64,000 nucleotides of DNA from Nitrospina sp. (GTDB lineage Bacteria > Nitrospinota > Nitrospinia > Nitrospinales > VA-1): the NCBI GenBank assembly GCA_018653085.1, contig JABIAY010000035.1, forward strand, positions 22,963 to 86,962, written 5' to 3'. The notes under the pieces were generated by a model. That model did not search any database, was not told the origin of the DNA, and worked only from the letters and a program-made list of their open reading frames with translations. Position 1 is the stretch's first letter. Each line of letters opens with the position of its first letter. Shown here piece after piece: positions 52,322 through 62,177 of this stretch. The position numbers were made by a program, and so were the translations under genes.

Positions 52322-52909
52322 TTATTCGGCAAGACAGGTAATCAGGGAAGGATCGCTGAAAATCTTCCCCATTATCTCCGAAAGGCAGGCGTTTAACAGT
52401 TTTTCGTTCGGAAAAGTTGCAGATGTTATGTCAAATCTTTTTTTCTTTGCAGTGAAAATTTTGCGGAGCCTTTTTTCCTGATTTTGGCAAGTGGCTTTGA
52501 TATCTGCCTTGACCTGAATATTCATCCGGGGAATCTTTTCCTGATAGTGACTTTTAATATTTAATATTTCAATTTTCAAGACTCTTTCGGTTTTGAAATT
52601 GAAGTTTTTAGGCGAAAAACCTAATTTTGTTAAACCCTGCTTAGTCTGGGCCGTAAAAACATCTTTTAAGTCTCCTTGAGAAATGACGGTAAACTTTCGC
52701 ACTTTGAGTCCGCCCTGCCATTTTGAAATGACATTGCTGGGTCGGATATCAATAACTTTGACCGCCACAGGAAGTCCTTTGCCAATATCAGAGTTGTGAA
52801 TGGGAACGGAAGGGTTGATGAAAACGCGATGATTTTTTGCGCATCCCGAGGAAAAGACGAGGAGCGTCAAAAAGCCGATGAAAATAATTTTAGAGGACAT
52901 TAGTTTCAT
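52322..52909 (-). CDS. YajG-like lipoprotein
   Basis: A 195-residue outer-membrane-type lipoprotein. The signal ends with a good lipobox, LLVFSSGCAKNH (Ser-Gly-Cys). The body has VFINPSVPIHNSDIGKGLPV and VAVKVIDIRPSNVIS, matching the N-terminal half of YajG-family proteins. The C-terminal part is basic (KKKRFDIT). An alternative ATG at 52900 removes three residues. It diverges from a signalling operon starting at 52977, leaving about 67 bp for both promoters. Function unknown. Confidence 0.82.
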   Translation of the reverse strand: MKLMSSKIIFIGFLTLLVFSSGCAKNHRVFINPSVPIHNSDIGKGLPVAVKVIDIRPSNVISKWQGGLKVRKFTVISQGDLKDVFTAQTKQGLTKLGFSPKNFNFKTERVLKIEILNIKSHYQEKIPRMNIQVKADIKATCQNQEKRLRKIFTAKKKRFDITSATFPNEKLLNACLSEIMGKIFSDPSLITCLAE

Positions 52910-52976
52910 TTATAGCATTAAAATTGGCTTGAAAAATGCTATTGTAGTGCATCTATCCTCTAAAACTAAGTTTAAA

Positions 52977-53330
52977 ATGAAATCTCTCAAAATCAAGGCA
53001 TTACGAGAAGGTATGGTGACCGCCGCTGAAGTGAAAGACAGGATGGGGCGGACGTTGTTGACTTCGGGCCAGGCGATCACGGCGCAAAACTTGAAAACTA
53101 TGAAGGCTTGGGGAATCACTGATGTCGCTATAGAGGACTCGAGGAAGCCAGAGAAAGTTTCGCGTGAAGTGGAGGAGAAGAGAGGAGTTAAAGCACCCCC
53201 AGCCATTGTTAAAGAACAGGAAGCCTTGTTTAAATATTCTGACCGAAGGCATCCTGCGGTAGCCGAATTGTATAATGTTTGTTTGGCGAGAAAAGTTCAA
53301 ATGCGTCTGGACGCAAAGGAAGGGGAATAG
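52977..53330 (+). CDS. Small regulator resembling the HD-GYP N-terminal domain
   Basis: A 117-residue protein. LKIKALREGMVTAAEVKDRMGRTLLTSGQAIT is similar to the short N-terminal domain often seen before HD-GYP phosphodiesterases (quoted in part). No HD-GYP domain follows; the rest is charged and helical, ending in HPAVAELYNVCLARKVQMRL. The ATG at 52977 is chosen over an upstream in-frame ATG at 52878 that overlaps the divergent lipoprotein gene. It heads an operon with an HDOD protein and a hybrid kinase. Confidence 0.7.
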   Translation: MKSLKIKALREGMVTAAEVKDRMGRTLLTSGQAITAQNLKTMKAWGITDVAIEDSRKPEKVSREVEEKRGVKAPPAIVKEQEALFKYSDRRHPAVAELYNVCLARKVQMRLDAKEGE

Positions 53331-53332
53331 AA

Positions 53333-54166
53333 TTGGATATACGCGCACTGGTTGAGCAGTCCCCTCAAATATCATCACTTCCTACCATTTTTTATCAAAT
53401 TAACGAGGCTGTAGAGGATCCTGAATGTTCTTTTGTGGAAATTGGAGAGATCATTAGCGGTGACCCTTCTCTTTCGGCACGTCTCTTAAGAATAGTAAAC
53501 AGTTCGTTTTTTGGTTTCCCGAGCAAAATTGAAACAATCACCCATGCGGTAACGATTGTTGGAACGGCCCAACTGCATGATCTTGCTCTGGCAACGACCG
53601 TTGTTAACCAATTCAAAGGGGTATCCAAAGACTTGCTCAATATGGAAAAGTTCTGGCTCCATAGTGTGGCAACAGGGCTGGCGGCAAGGATTATTGCCGT
53701 TTATCGAAGGGAACCCAATGCGGATAGATTTTATTTGATGGGGATGCTTCATGACCTGGGGCGGCTCATTTTATTCCTCAACGTTCCCGACCAGATGGAA
53801 AAAGTGATGAGCCAGTATGCAAGAGCAGGGCTTTTGCATGATGCGGAAGATAAGGTTATGGGGGCTGACCATGCGGGTGTTGCGGGTATGTTGATGGAGG
53901 TCTGGAAACTCCCTGAGATGCTTCAGGAGGCTGTGGCTTATCACCATATGCCTAACCAAGCACCCCATTATCCTACAGCCGCATCTATTGTCCATGTTGC
54001 GGATATTATTGCCAATGCAATGGAGCTGGGAACATGTGGTGACTATTATGTGTCTCCCTTAAATGCAAAGGCCTGGGAAATACTGGACTTGCCCACCAAT
54101 CTTTTATCATCAATTGTTGAGCAGGTCGACAGGCAGGCAAATGAAGCGGTTGCAATGTTCCTCTGA
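53333..54166 (+). CDS. HDOD domain signalling protein
   Basis: A 277-residue HDOD (HD-like output) protein. The TTG at 53333 follows the previous stop by 2 bp and has AAGGAAGGGG upstream; a longer frame from 53279 lies inside the preceding gene. The domain begins [20 protein letters not shown] and continues [20 protein letters not shown] and [20 protein letters not shown], with [19 protein letters not shown] and [15 protein letters not shown] later. HDOD proteins act in chemotaxis-like and cyclic di-GMP signalling. No catalytic HD pair is complete, as usual for the family. Confidence 0.92.
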   Translation: MDIRALVEQSPQISSLPTIFYQINEAVEDPECSFVEIGEIISGDPSLSARLLRIVNSSFFGFPSKIETITHAVTIVGTAQLHDLALATTVVNQFKGVSKDLLNMEKFWLHSVATGLAARIIAVYRREPNADRFYLMGMLHDLGRLILFLNVPDQMEKVMSQYARAGLLHDAEDKVMGADHAGVAGMLMEVWKLPEMLQEAVAYHHMPNQAPHYPTAASIVHVADIIANAMELGTCGDYYVSPLNAKAWEILDLPTNLLSSIVEQVDRQANEAVAMFL

Positions 54167-54177
54167 CAAATAAAGTC

Positions 54178-56445
54178 GTGAAGAAAAAGAATCCCGAAAA
54201 TTCAAAAAGTAAGGATCAGGTTAGAATCGAGTTCCTCGAAAGGCAGGCGCGGCTCAATCTGTTTGGGCTGGATATTCTTGCTTCCCTGGGTGAGCTACAA
54301 CATAGTGCTCATTTAAACCGGGATCCCCATCAAATTTTGGACATTTCGTTGAACCATGTAAAACGCCTTGTTGATTTTCAGGTGGTGGCTTTTTATTTGG
54401 TTGATGAGGCGAGTTCTGATTTTGTCCTACAGGAGGTCAACCCTCCGGCTGATCGAGAGCTGATCCAGACTGAGGTGGACCGGGAAATCGAAAACGGTAC
54501 ATTTGCCTGGGCATTGAATCGTAATCGCGCGGTCGTGATTAAGGATCCCAACCACGATCATTCACTTGTGTTTCATGTTTTAGCAACCAAAACCCGGGTG
54601 CGCGGTATGTTCGTCGGGCGTATTTTGCCCGGTGGCAGGCCTGTTAACGAAACCATTCTTTATCCTTTGTCAGTAATCCTCCAGAATACCTCCAACGCAT
54701 TGGAAAGTGCTGCACTTTATAAAATGCTTTGGGAGCAGAATCAAAACCTTGAAGAAACGGTACAAATTCGTACTCAGAGCCTGGAAAAACAAACCCTGGA
54801 GCTCAGAGAGGAAATAGCGTTTCGGAAAATAGCGGAAGAATCTTTGACGATTGCCAAGGAAGAAGCGGAAACCGCGGCCCGCGCCAAAAGTGAATTTCTT
54901 GCGAATATGAGCCATGAAATCCGAACCCCCTTGAATGCGATCCTGGGATACGGTGAAATTTTACAGTTTGAAGCGAGAAAGTTAAAACGACCGGATTTTA
55001 TTGAGGATTTGAGGGCTATTGAATTTGCCGGGCGCCATTTATTGAGTTTGATCAATGAAATTCTTGAGTTGTCAAAAATTCAAGCAGGAAAAATGGAGAT
55101 CTACCCCGAATCTTTTGATCTCTCTCAGTTCATTGATGGGATTGTTTCAACGGTAAAGCCATTAGCCCAGCGGAAAAAAAACAAACTTGAAGTGATCAAA
55201 CAGGATTTGCCGGACTCAATGTATTCTGACTTTTCGCGTATCCGTCAGATTTTGCTAAACCTTTTGGGAAACTCTTGCAAGTTTACAGATGAGGGAGAGA
55301 TTTATCTGACCGTTATTCGAAAAACGATCGATGATGTGAAATGGATTTATTTTACCGTTGGCGATACAGGGATTGGCATGGATCCTGAAAAAGTCTCCGG
55401 ATTGTTTGAAGAGTTTTCCCAGGCTGATTCTTCCACAACTAGAAAGCATGGCGGGACGGGGCTGGGTTTGACCATCAGTAAACGGTTGTCCCAGTTGCTG
55501 GGGGGGGATATTCAGGCAACCAGTGAGCTTGGGAAAGGCGCATCGTTCACGGCTTTTCTTCCAGAAAATTATTCCAAGGTAAAATCTTTTGAAGGGAAGG
55601 AGGTTGGCCGGGGAACAGAGTGGGTTGACCGGTTTCTGGGCGATAAGCCAACCCTTATTTCTGAAGGTAACTCCGGTTCTGCTTTAAGTATAGATTCTCA
55701 GGTAGATCAGGTGCTGGTTATTGACGGGGATGAAGTTATTTCTAATCTGATAAAAAGATTCCTGGAAAAGGAGGGATGCAAGGTTGAAATAGCTTGTGAA
55801 GGCGAGCAGGGACTACGCCTCGCTGAACAGATTCGTCCTCTAGTCATCATTCTTGATGCTGGGGTGACGGGGTCGGGCGGTTTGGAGCTTTTATCGCAGA
55901 TTAGGAATAATGCTCATCTTAAAAATACGCCCGTAATTTTATTGTCCGAGGAAGAAACAACCCGGGGAGGGGGAGGGCCCACTGAGTATTTATCGAAACC
56001 CCTTGACTGGGATCAATTTATAACCGTCTTCAAAAAATATCGGGCAAGGCCTACCGACTTTTCTATTATGATCGTTGAGGATGATGCGATTAACAGGGAA
56101 GCTTTAACGCGAATTTTAAATAAGGGGGGATGGAAAGTGACCGAGGCCATTGACGGGCCATCAGCTTTTGAGTTGCTTAATACAAATGGAGTCCCCGGTA
56201 TGATTTTACTGGATCTTGTTTTGCCGGAAATGAGCGGTTTCGAATTTATTACCCGTCTGCGGCAAAATAAAAAATGGAAAAGTATCCCGATAGTTATCAA
56301 TTCTGCAAAAGAACTTACTCTTGAAGAAAAAGGCCGGCTTCAGGGAGCTGTGGTGAAGGTTTTAAAAAAGGGTGATATTACCTGTGGCGAGTTATTGCAG
56401 GCAGTCCGACTGGTAGCCGTTCAGGCCAAAAACGAAAAACCTTGA
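54178..56445 (+). CDS. Hybrid sensor histidine kinase with GAF-type sensor and two receiver domains
   Basis: A 755-residue cytoplasmic hybrid kinase. A GAF-like sensor region covers about residues 40-190. A coiled-coil precedes the HisKA domain with H-box [19 protein letters not shown] near 244; the ATPase has an N-box ([15 protein letters not shown]), GDTGIGMDP and [12 protein letters not shown]. Two receiver domains follow: the first near 515-625 with VIILDAG and the second near 630-745 with [13 protein letters not shown] and the Lys in INSAKEL. The start is GTG at 54178. It is the last gene of the operon; phosphoryl relay to an unlinked target is likely. Confidence 0.92.
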   Translation: MKKKNPENSKSKDQVRIEFLERQARLNLFGLDILASLGELQHSAHLNRDPHQILDISLNHVKRLVDFQVVAFYLVDEASSDFVLQEVNPPADRELIQTEVDREIENGTFAWALNRNRAVVIKDPNHDHSLVFHVLATKTRVRGMFVGRILPGGRPVNETILYPLSVILQNTSNALESAALYKMLWEQNQNLEETVQIRTQSLEKQTLELREEIAFRKIAEESLTIAKEEAETAARAKSEFLANMSHEIRTPLNAILGYGEILQFEARKLKRPDFIEDLRAIEFAGRHLLSLINEILELSKIQAGKMEIYPESFDLSQFIDGIVSTVKPLAQRKKNKLEVIKQDLPDSMYSDFSRIRQILLNLLGNSCKFTDEGEIYLTVIRKTIDDVKWIYFTVGDTGIGMDPEKVSGLFEEFSQADSSTTRKHGGTGLGLTISKRLSQLLGGDIQATSELGKGASFTAFLPENYSKVKSFEGKEVGRGTEWVDRFLGDKPTLISEGNSGSALSIDSQVDQVLVIDGDEVISNLIKRFLEKEGCKVEIACEGEQGLRLAEQIRPLVIILDAGVTGSGGLELLSQIRNNAHLKNTPVILLSEEETTRGGGGPTEYLSKPLDWDQFITVFKKYRARPTDFSIMIVEDDAINREALTRILNKGGWKVTEAIDGPSAFELLNTNGVPGMILLDLVLPEMSGFEFITRLRQNKKWKSIPIVINSAKELTLEEKGRLQGAVVKVLKKGDITCGELLQAVRLVAVQAKNEKP

Positions 56446-56462
56446 TTCGATATTTGTCGATT

Positions 56463-56927
56463 TTAGGGCTCAGTGGCCGATTTGTTTCCTGGTTCAACAT
56501 TGACGAAAAATATTGAGCGGGAATGGACCCGCAGGGTGTAATCAATTTCCTGATTGGCGATGAAAGGTTCTCGCACCAAGGGAAAACTCCATTCCGAAAC
56601 CGTTCCCGGCCGATGCGGTTTACCTTTGATGATATTGCCTCCCCTATGAGGATTATTTAGAAGCATCCAATTCTTTCCTTTTCCGCTGAGTGCTTTCTCG
56701 TACATATATACCCATCCAAATATCTGGCTGATAGTTCGTGACGAGTTATTTTTAATTCTAAATACAATGGTATTAGTTTTTTCAGGTAAGCTGTGCAGGG
56801 TGGAAATACCTATCAGCCCGAGATTTCTAAATTTTTCTTTTCCGTCTTCCTGAGCCAAAGCATTGTTGCCTGCCATGGTAAACAGGAAAGTTACCAAACC
56901 CAATATCAACAGATGTTGTTTTTTCAT
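56463..56927 (-). CDS. Exported protein of unknown function
   Basis: A 154-residue exported protein with signal peptide HLLILGLVTFLFTMAGNNALA. The mature part is beta-rich, with IVFRIKNNSSRTISQIFGWV, KPHRPGTVSEWSFPLV and IDYTLRVHSRSIFFVNVEPG. No catalytic motif is seen. It lies between the hybrid kinase (convergent, 17 bp) and the CBS protein gene upstream on the same strand (52 bp). Not recognised as a named family. Confidence 0.65.
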   Translation of the reverse strand: MKKQHLLILGLVTFLFTMAGNNALAQEDGKEKFRNLGLIGISTLHSLPEKTNTIVFRIKNNSSRTISQIFGWVYMYEKALSGKGKNWMLLNNPHRGGNIIKGKPHRPGTVSEWSFPLVREPFIANQEIDYTLRVHSRSIFFVNVEPGNKSATEP

Positions 56928-56979
56928 AATTACAGACCGGATTAGGTTTTGTCGGTCAGAAATCTGTCAGTGGCAGATA

Positions 56980-58173
56980 TTACCCGTCAATGTCTTGCGC
57001 CGTCACAAATTTATGTTTGTAATAAACGGTTAAATCCTTGAGAGAAATTATTCCTTTGATTTTGTTGTCTTCCGTGACAGCCAAATAGTGAGCGTCATTC
57101 TGGTGCATGCAACTAAGAGCAGAGTCCATGGACTGAGTGGATTCTATGGTTGCGGGTTTTTCCATCAGTTCAGAAACCAGGGTGGTTTCCGGATTTAAAT
57201 TAGCTCCCAGTACTTTGCGTGTGAGAATTTCTTCCGTAACAATACCCGTTATGTCACCATTTTGAGTTGCCAGAAGTGAACCGATTTTGTTCTCTTTCAT
57301 GAGTTGTGCGGCTTTATATACGGAGGTTGGTTCAGGAATCGTTACAAGTTTCTCCCGCATATAGTGGCCGACCTGGTCTTCTGGGTTTGTGCGCTGGCAA
57401 AACTTGAAGTTGTAGTAGTTGGCAAAATCCTTGATGGAAAGCACTCCAACGATTTTCTTGCCACGGGAGATGGAGAGGTGGCGAATATTGTTTTCCCGCA
57501 TTTTTTGATATGCGCTGGACATGGTCTGGCTACAGTCCATGGTAACGAGTTGAAAGACCAAGACGTCAGACAGGGTGGTGGTGTCTAATGGGCGTCCAGC
57601 GGCGATGACATCCATGGTTAAAGCGGATTCTGAAAACACGCCTTTCACCTTCCCTGCTACTGATACAATCAGGCACCCCGCTTTGTGTTGAGCCATTTTT
57701 TGGGCCGCTACTAGGACAGTTTCTTCAGCCTCTATGCTTAAAACCGAATCCTTCATGAAGTATTGAATTTCACCCTTTTCTCCCGTCTCGTTGCAAAACC
57801 TGTTGTGGTAGTAGTTGGCAAAATCCTTGATAGAAAGTATTCCAACCATCTCGTCTTTTTCTGTAACTCCCAAATGGCGAATGTTTTTATTACGCATGCA
57901 TTCATAGGCTTCTTCCATTGAGCAGCTGACATCCAGTGTGATTATGGGGTTAGTGGAAATTGTGGATACAAGGTTGTGGTCCGGGTCCAGGTTTTTTGCG
58001 GCAAATTTGCGAGTCAAATCGATATCGGTCAATATCCCGGTATAGTTCCCACTTTCACCAATCAGAATTGAGCTGATGGAGTGATGGCGCATTTTTTGCG
58101 CAGCTTCCCTGATGGAGGCTGTTGGCTCAACAGAAACCAGAGATTCTTCCATGAAAAAGCGAATTTCGTCCAT
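56980..58173 (-). CDS. Six-CBS-domain protein
   Basis: A 397-residue soluble protein made of three CBS pairs of about 130 residues each, so six CBS motifs. Each pair ends with a similar hhGIhSIKDFANYYHNRFC- or hGIISLKDLTVYYKHKFV-type block, showing internal triplication. CBS pairs usually bind adenosyl compounds (AMP, ATP, SAM) and regulate partners, but no effector domain is fused here. A 623-bp gap lies upstream. Function unknown; an adenine-nucleotide sensing scaffold is the best guess. Confidence 0.9.
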   Translation of the reverse strand: MDEIRFFMEESLVSVEPTASIREAAQKMRHHSISSILIGESGNYTGILTDIDLTRKFAAKNLDPDHNLVSTISTNPIITLDVSCSMEEAYECMRNKNIRHLGVTEKDEMVGILSIKDFANYYHNRFCNETGEKGEIQYFMKDSVLSIEAEETVLVAAQKMAQHKAGCLIVSVAGKVKGVFSESALTMDVIAAGRPLDTTTLSDVLVFQLVTMDCSQTMSSAYQKMRENNIRHLSISRGKKIVGVLSIKDFANYYNFKFCQRTNPEDQVGHYMREKLVTIPEPTSVYKAAQLMKENKIGSLLATQNGDITGIVTEEILTRKVLGANLNPETTLVSELMEKPATIESTQSMDSALSCMHQNDAHYLAVTEDNKIKGIISLKDLTVYYKHKFVTAQDIDG

Positions 58174-58796
58174 AATTTATCCTGTAATTATTTTTTAATC
58201 TGATTACTCAATCAGGTTAACCAAACTGGATGGTAATTTCAATAGGGTTAGGCTTTTTGGGCGGGGGAGGGCTTTTAGATGAAATGCCTTCTGTTGAAGG
58301 CGTGGTGGGTATGTGATGCCGGTTTAGTGCCTGGTGTAAAATAAAGCTGCAAGGTGTCTTAGATGTTTCCACCAGAGCCTCAGTTTCAAACTCTCGATTT
58401 GAAACCGGACCCACAAATGTATGTTGCGTTGTGATTTGACCAGAAACATTCCTTTTTACCTTTCAAAATCCCTCTGTCAGATAAAAGAAAACAGACTTCT
58501 TGGTACAGCACCCGCTTGGACTTTCACCCGTAGTTTCCTTGGTGGGCTCTTAATCCCTTAACGGTTTGATGGCTGTGGACTTTAAATAAGTCTGGTAGAA
58601 ATGTCTAAAAACCAATTATAAATCAAAGAGTTATTGGTAGGGCAGGAGGGAGGTGTGATGTTTTTTTGAGCTTAAAGGAGAAGACTCACTAGATTGGTTG
58701 GGGTGTAACGAACCGCCAGTGATATAACGCTGGTTGCCCTCTAAGAGTTTTTTGACAATATTTTTCTGGCCCATGAATTCGGATTTCCCTGCGCTA
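58174..58796. other. 623-bp intergenic region with a cobalamin-riboswitch-like fragment and a doubtful small ORF
   Basis: No gene is well supported. On the minus strand, 58500-58550 reads AAGGAAACTACGGGTG, AAAGTCC, then GCGGGTGCTGTACC, resembling the 5' half of a cobalamin riboswitch (GGGAA, GGTG-AA-TCC, CTGTA), but the GCCACTG, GGGAAGG and 3' boxes are missing. A minus-strand frame 58217-58414 (65 residues from GTG, proline-rich PPPPKKPNP tail) has no SD and no recognised family. A TATAAT lies near 58615. The region may be a decayed regulatory or coding sequence. Confidence 0.4.
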
Positions 58797-61700
58797 TTAG
58801 TTAATCTCCCGCCATGCTTTGAGTAAGGGGAAGTATAAGGCTTTTTTAATAGGGCGTTTCTCGCCGTATTGCCTTAACACTATTTCATAGCGGTCCAATT
58901 GGTGTCTATAGCGTTCTACCTCATTATCCAAAAAGATTTCAAGGTTTTTTCCTCCCCCCTTGTGGGTTCCGGTTTTATAGTCAATGATCCATCTAATCCC
59001 CTCGTCAACGAATGTGCGGTCAATGACATTTCGGATATATCGGTTATCCTGGAAGAAAGTCAGGGGGTACTCGCAATGGGCGTCTTCATGCGGAGCCAGA
59101 ATCCAGGTTCCCCTTTCATCCTCCTGTATGTTGCTGAGAGCCAGAAGTCCTGATTGGACTGTTTCTTCAGTCAGGTCGAGCCCTTCCCCCAGGAGAGCCG
59201 CTTGAAGTTTTGATTTCAGGTTTTCCATTAATGGTTTGTTTTTTTCTTCCGCTAAACTTTGCAGGCAACGGTGCAGGACATTTCCCAGGCAACGCGCTGT
59301 ATTTCCTGCCCAGTAATATTCAGGTTCCTCATTTTTTTCATCTTCGATTTCAACCACGGGTCCTGCAAGGATGGAATCAGTCGGGACCGGAAGTGAAAAA
59401 TCCATAGGCAGACGATGAATGGAATGCATGGGAGATTCAGTCGCAGTTGGATCGGGTTCAATAGAGTTTGCGTTTTTATTCAGCTTGTCCAGCCACTCTT
59501 CCTTGATGTGCGGCCAGAGTTTATTCAGCAAAGATTGGGAATGGGGCTTCCATACTTCTTCCTTGGACGGTTCTAAATGGCCGAATAGATGGAGCTGGGT
59601 TTTAGCTCTTGTCGTGGCAACATACAGAAGTCTTAAGGTTTCATACTCCTCTTTTTCTTTATTCAAGTCCGATAAAAACTGGTAGAGAGGTGAAGGCTCA
59701 CCGCCTTTTTCCTCAATAGGGGCAAGTAGCAAGTCATCGCCATGTGGCATCCAGTAAACCAGGCGCTTTTCATCTGCTTTGATGCGTTTGCCGAGACCCG
59801 GCAAAATAACAAAGTCAAACTCCAGGCCTTTGGCCTTGTGCATGGTCATGATTTGTACGGCATTCTCGTGAACGGCTAAAGGGCTGGCATACAAATCTGT
59901 AAGGATCTGGTCGAAATTCTCGAACTGTTCTTCCTGTCCCGAAGCTATAATTTCTTCAACTTTATTGAAAAACACCTCAATGTCATCAGGACTGGTCCCC
60001 TGCAGGCAGGCCGGTCCACCCAGGCTGATCCAGCAGGCTTCCAATATGTCGCGAAAATTTTTATCGGCGAAACCGTTTAAAAAAGGATGAATAGTGCGGA
60101 TCAGGTTTTGCGCTCTTTTATTTCCGTCTTCACTGAGAAGTCCAATGTGTGCGGGATTGTTCAGCAGGGACCAGACAGGCGTTGAGGCATCGAGTTCGAC
60201 TAACGCATGGATATCCGTCAAAGACAGTCCACACCAGGGAGCCCTCAAAATTGATAGCCAGGCAGTGCGGTCCCCAGGAAAACGTAGAGCTCTCAGCAGA
60301 GAAAGCAGATCCAGAATTGCCGGTCTGTCAGTGAGTGCATCGATGGCCTGTGCCTTAAACGCAATGTTTGAGTCATGAAAATGCTTCACGATGGAAGTAA
60401 GGTGGGTTCGCCCTCTAACGAGGATTGCCACGCTCTTGTCTGGGTGCCGGGATTGCAGGTCAGTGACCAGGTCTGTGATCTGCCCGGCTTCTTCCTCGGC
60501 AATAGCCTGTCTGCTCGGGCGGTGTGGCACAGGATGATACACCACCCCGGCATGCACGCTTTCCGGCAATACCGCTGATGACTCGGTATAGGAAATGGCT
60601 CCCAGATCAGGATCGTCATATTGCGGAAATATTTTTTGAAAACAGACATTGACCCAATCCACCAGTTTTTTTTGTGAACGAAAATTGGATTCCAGTGGCA
60701 GGGTTTCTAAATGCAAAGACCCCAACCCTCGTTTCTGTATCTTGATGAACAAGCCCACCTCGGCATCCCTGAATCGGTATATGGATTGCTTGGGGTCGCC
60801 GACAATGAACAGGGTTCTTCCATCCTCAGCACTCCATTCGGAAGTGAGCTTGTGCAGTAGCTCTTCCTGCTTGTAAGAGGTGTCCTGATATTCATCCACC
60901 AGAAAATGTTGGATTTTGCAATCGAGATAAAAAAGTAAATCAGTGGGACTCTCCTGCCCATTTTCGTCCTTCTGCACCAAACCTTTGATGGCAGAAAGAG
61001 AAATTTCCGTGAAGTCCGTAATCTGCCTGGATGAAAAAACTTCTTTCAGACTTTTATTGATCTCTGCCAGAAGCCAGATGGTGGATTTAAGTAAATCCCA
61101 CTCACCATCGGTGAAATGCCCGCGAGGAAGTTTTTTAATCTTAGCCAGGGCGGGTAGTAGAGCAGGGTTCTCTTGCAGTGAACTCACCAGATTCAGAAAC
61201 TCCTCTTTCATGTCCTTGGCGTCTTTACCGGCGGGGAAACCCAGGCGTTTATCTACTGTTTTTCTATAGCCATTGTTTCCTGTCAAAAAAAGATGGGCCA
61301 GGCCTTTCCAGATTTCCAGGTTTTCGATTGAAATTTCTGGAAAACCCTTCAGTTCTCCCAGACAGGTGCAGGGGCTGGGCGGATTTTCATTTTCCAGGTT
61401 TCTGCCCGAGTAGTTGGCGAGTTTTAATATGCTCTGTTGTAGTTCCGGTGTGAACAAGTCTTTCAATTCGCCCATGCGTGACTGAATCAGGTTTGCCATG
61501 GTTTGTTCCAGCTTTTTCCGAGACCCGTCACTCAAAGAATGTGTCGCCAGGTTTTCACGTGGATCGAAAAAGGAAATCATCCACTGGTCTCTCTTTTCCA
61601 AAAGCTGGACGATTCTTTTTATGAAATCTTCCTTGGAGTTATCTATATGGCGCAGGATATTCCGCACCAGCTCACCATAAGGGTTGGTCTTGTTTTCCGT

Positions 61701-62177
61701 CAGGTTCAGGATAATTCTTGCTGTCTCCCGGTAAAGACTTTTGGCGTTTTCCTGGATGTTTAAAGTTGTTCCCATTCTGGATAACAAAGGCATACGACGG
61801 GTTAAAGAAGAACAAAATGAGTCAATGGTCACAATTCTGAGACGGGCAGGGTTATCCATCAAATTCCATTCCCGTTTTTGGTCCTGCTCAAGAACTTTTT
61901 GCGCCAGCTCCCAGGTGAATTTGGCGTGGACCTGTTTGGGGCATCGTTGTGTCTGAGCAGTGGTTAGGGCAGAAAGAATTCTTTCTTTCATTTCAGCGGC
62001 GGCTTTGCGGGTGAACGTCATCGCCAGAATTTCTTCCGGGAAGTTTGCCAGTCCCAACAGTTTCAGATACCGCTGAATAAGCAGTTCTGTTTTGCCTGAC
62101 CCTGCCGGAGCCTGAACGATAAAGGACTGGTCGGGTTTCAGCGCCTGTTTTCTTGCCTTTTCATCTGCCAGTATCAA
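58797..62177 (-). CDS. UvrD-family helicase/exonuclease, AddA/RecB-like
   Basis: A 1126-residue double-strand-break repair helicase-nuclease. The N-terminal helicase has Walker A APAGSGKTELLIQRYL near residue 25, LAMTFTRKAAAEMKERI, DEYQDTSYKQEELLHKL (motif II) near 415, and VGDPKQSIYRFRDAEV (motif III). A 2B/helicase II region follows, including TMHKAKGLEFDFVILPG. The C-terminal RecB-type nuclease has GIRWIIDYKTGTHKGGG near 1080 with the PD-(D/E)XK Asp-Lys pair. It overlaps the preceding nuclease gene by 4 bp. Chi-dependent AddAB or a RecB-like complex is the likely function; the partner may be the upstream gene. Confidence 0.9.
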   Translation of the reverse strand: MILADEKARKQALKPDQSFIVQAPAGSGKTELLIQRYLKLLGLANFPEEILAMTFTRKAAAEMKERILSALTTAQTQRCPKQVHAKFTWELAQKVLEQDQKREWNLMDNPARLRIVTIDSFCSSLTRRMPLLSRMGTTLNIQENAKSLYRETARIILNLTENKTNPYGELVRNILRHIDNSKEDFIKRIVQLLEKRDQWMISFFDPRENLATHSLSDGSRKKLEQTMANLIQSRMGELKDLFTPELQQSILKLANYSGRNLENENPPSPCTCLGELKGFPEISIENLEIWKGLAHLFLTGNNGYRKTVDKRLGFPAGKDAKDMKEEFLNLVSSLQENPALLPALAKIKKLPRGHFTDGEWDLLKSTIWLLAEINKSLKEVFSSRQITDFTEISLSAIKGLVQKDENGQESPTDLLFYLDCKIQHFLVDEYQDTSYKQEELLHKLTSEWSAEDGRTLFIVGDPKQSIYRFRDAEVGLFIKIQKRGLGSLHLETLPLESNFRSQKKLVDWVNVCFQKIFPQYDDPDLGAISYTESSAVLPESVHAGVVYHPVPHRPSRQAIAEEEAGQITDLVTDLQSRHPDKSVAILVRGRTHLTSIVKHFHDSNIAFKAQAIDALTDRPAILDLLSLLRALRFPGDRTAWLSILRAPWCGLSLTDIHALVELDASTPVWSLLNNPAHIGLLSEDGNKRAQNLIRTIHPFLNGFADKNFRDILEACWISLGGPACLQGTSPDDIEVFFNKVEEIIASGQEEQFENFDQILTDLYASPLAVHENAVQIMTMHKAKGLEFDFVILPGLGKRIKADEKRLVYWMPHGDDLLLAPIEEKGGEPSPLYQFLSDLNKEKEEYETLRLLYVATTRAKTQLHLFGHLEPSKEEVWKPHSQSLLNKLWPHIKEEWLDKLNKNANSIEPDPTATESPMHSIHRLPMDFSLPVPTDSILAGPVVEIEDEKNEEPEYYWAGNTARCLGNVLHRCLQSLAEEKNKPLMENLKSKLQAALLGEGLDLTEETVQSGLLALSNIQEDERGTWILAPHEDAHCEYPLTFFQDNRYIRNVIDRTFVDEGIRWIIDYKTGTHKGGGKNLEIFLDNEVERYRHQLDRYEIVLRQYGEKRPIKKALYFPLLKAWREIN

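Noticed and set aside
58217..58414. Small minus-strand frame of 65 residues
   Set aside because: GTG start without SD, atypical composition, no family and uncertain frame; mentioned only in the intergenic entry.
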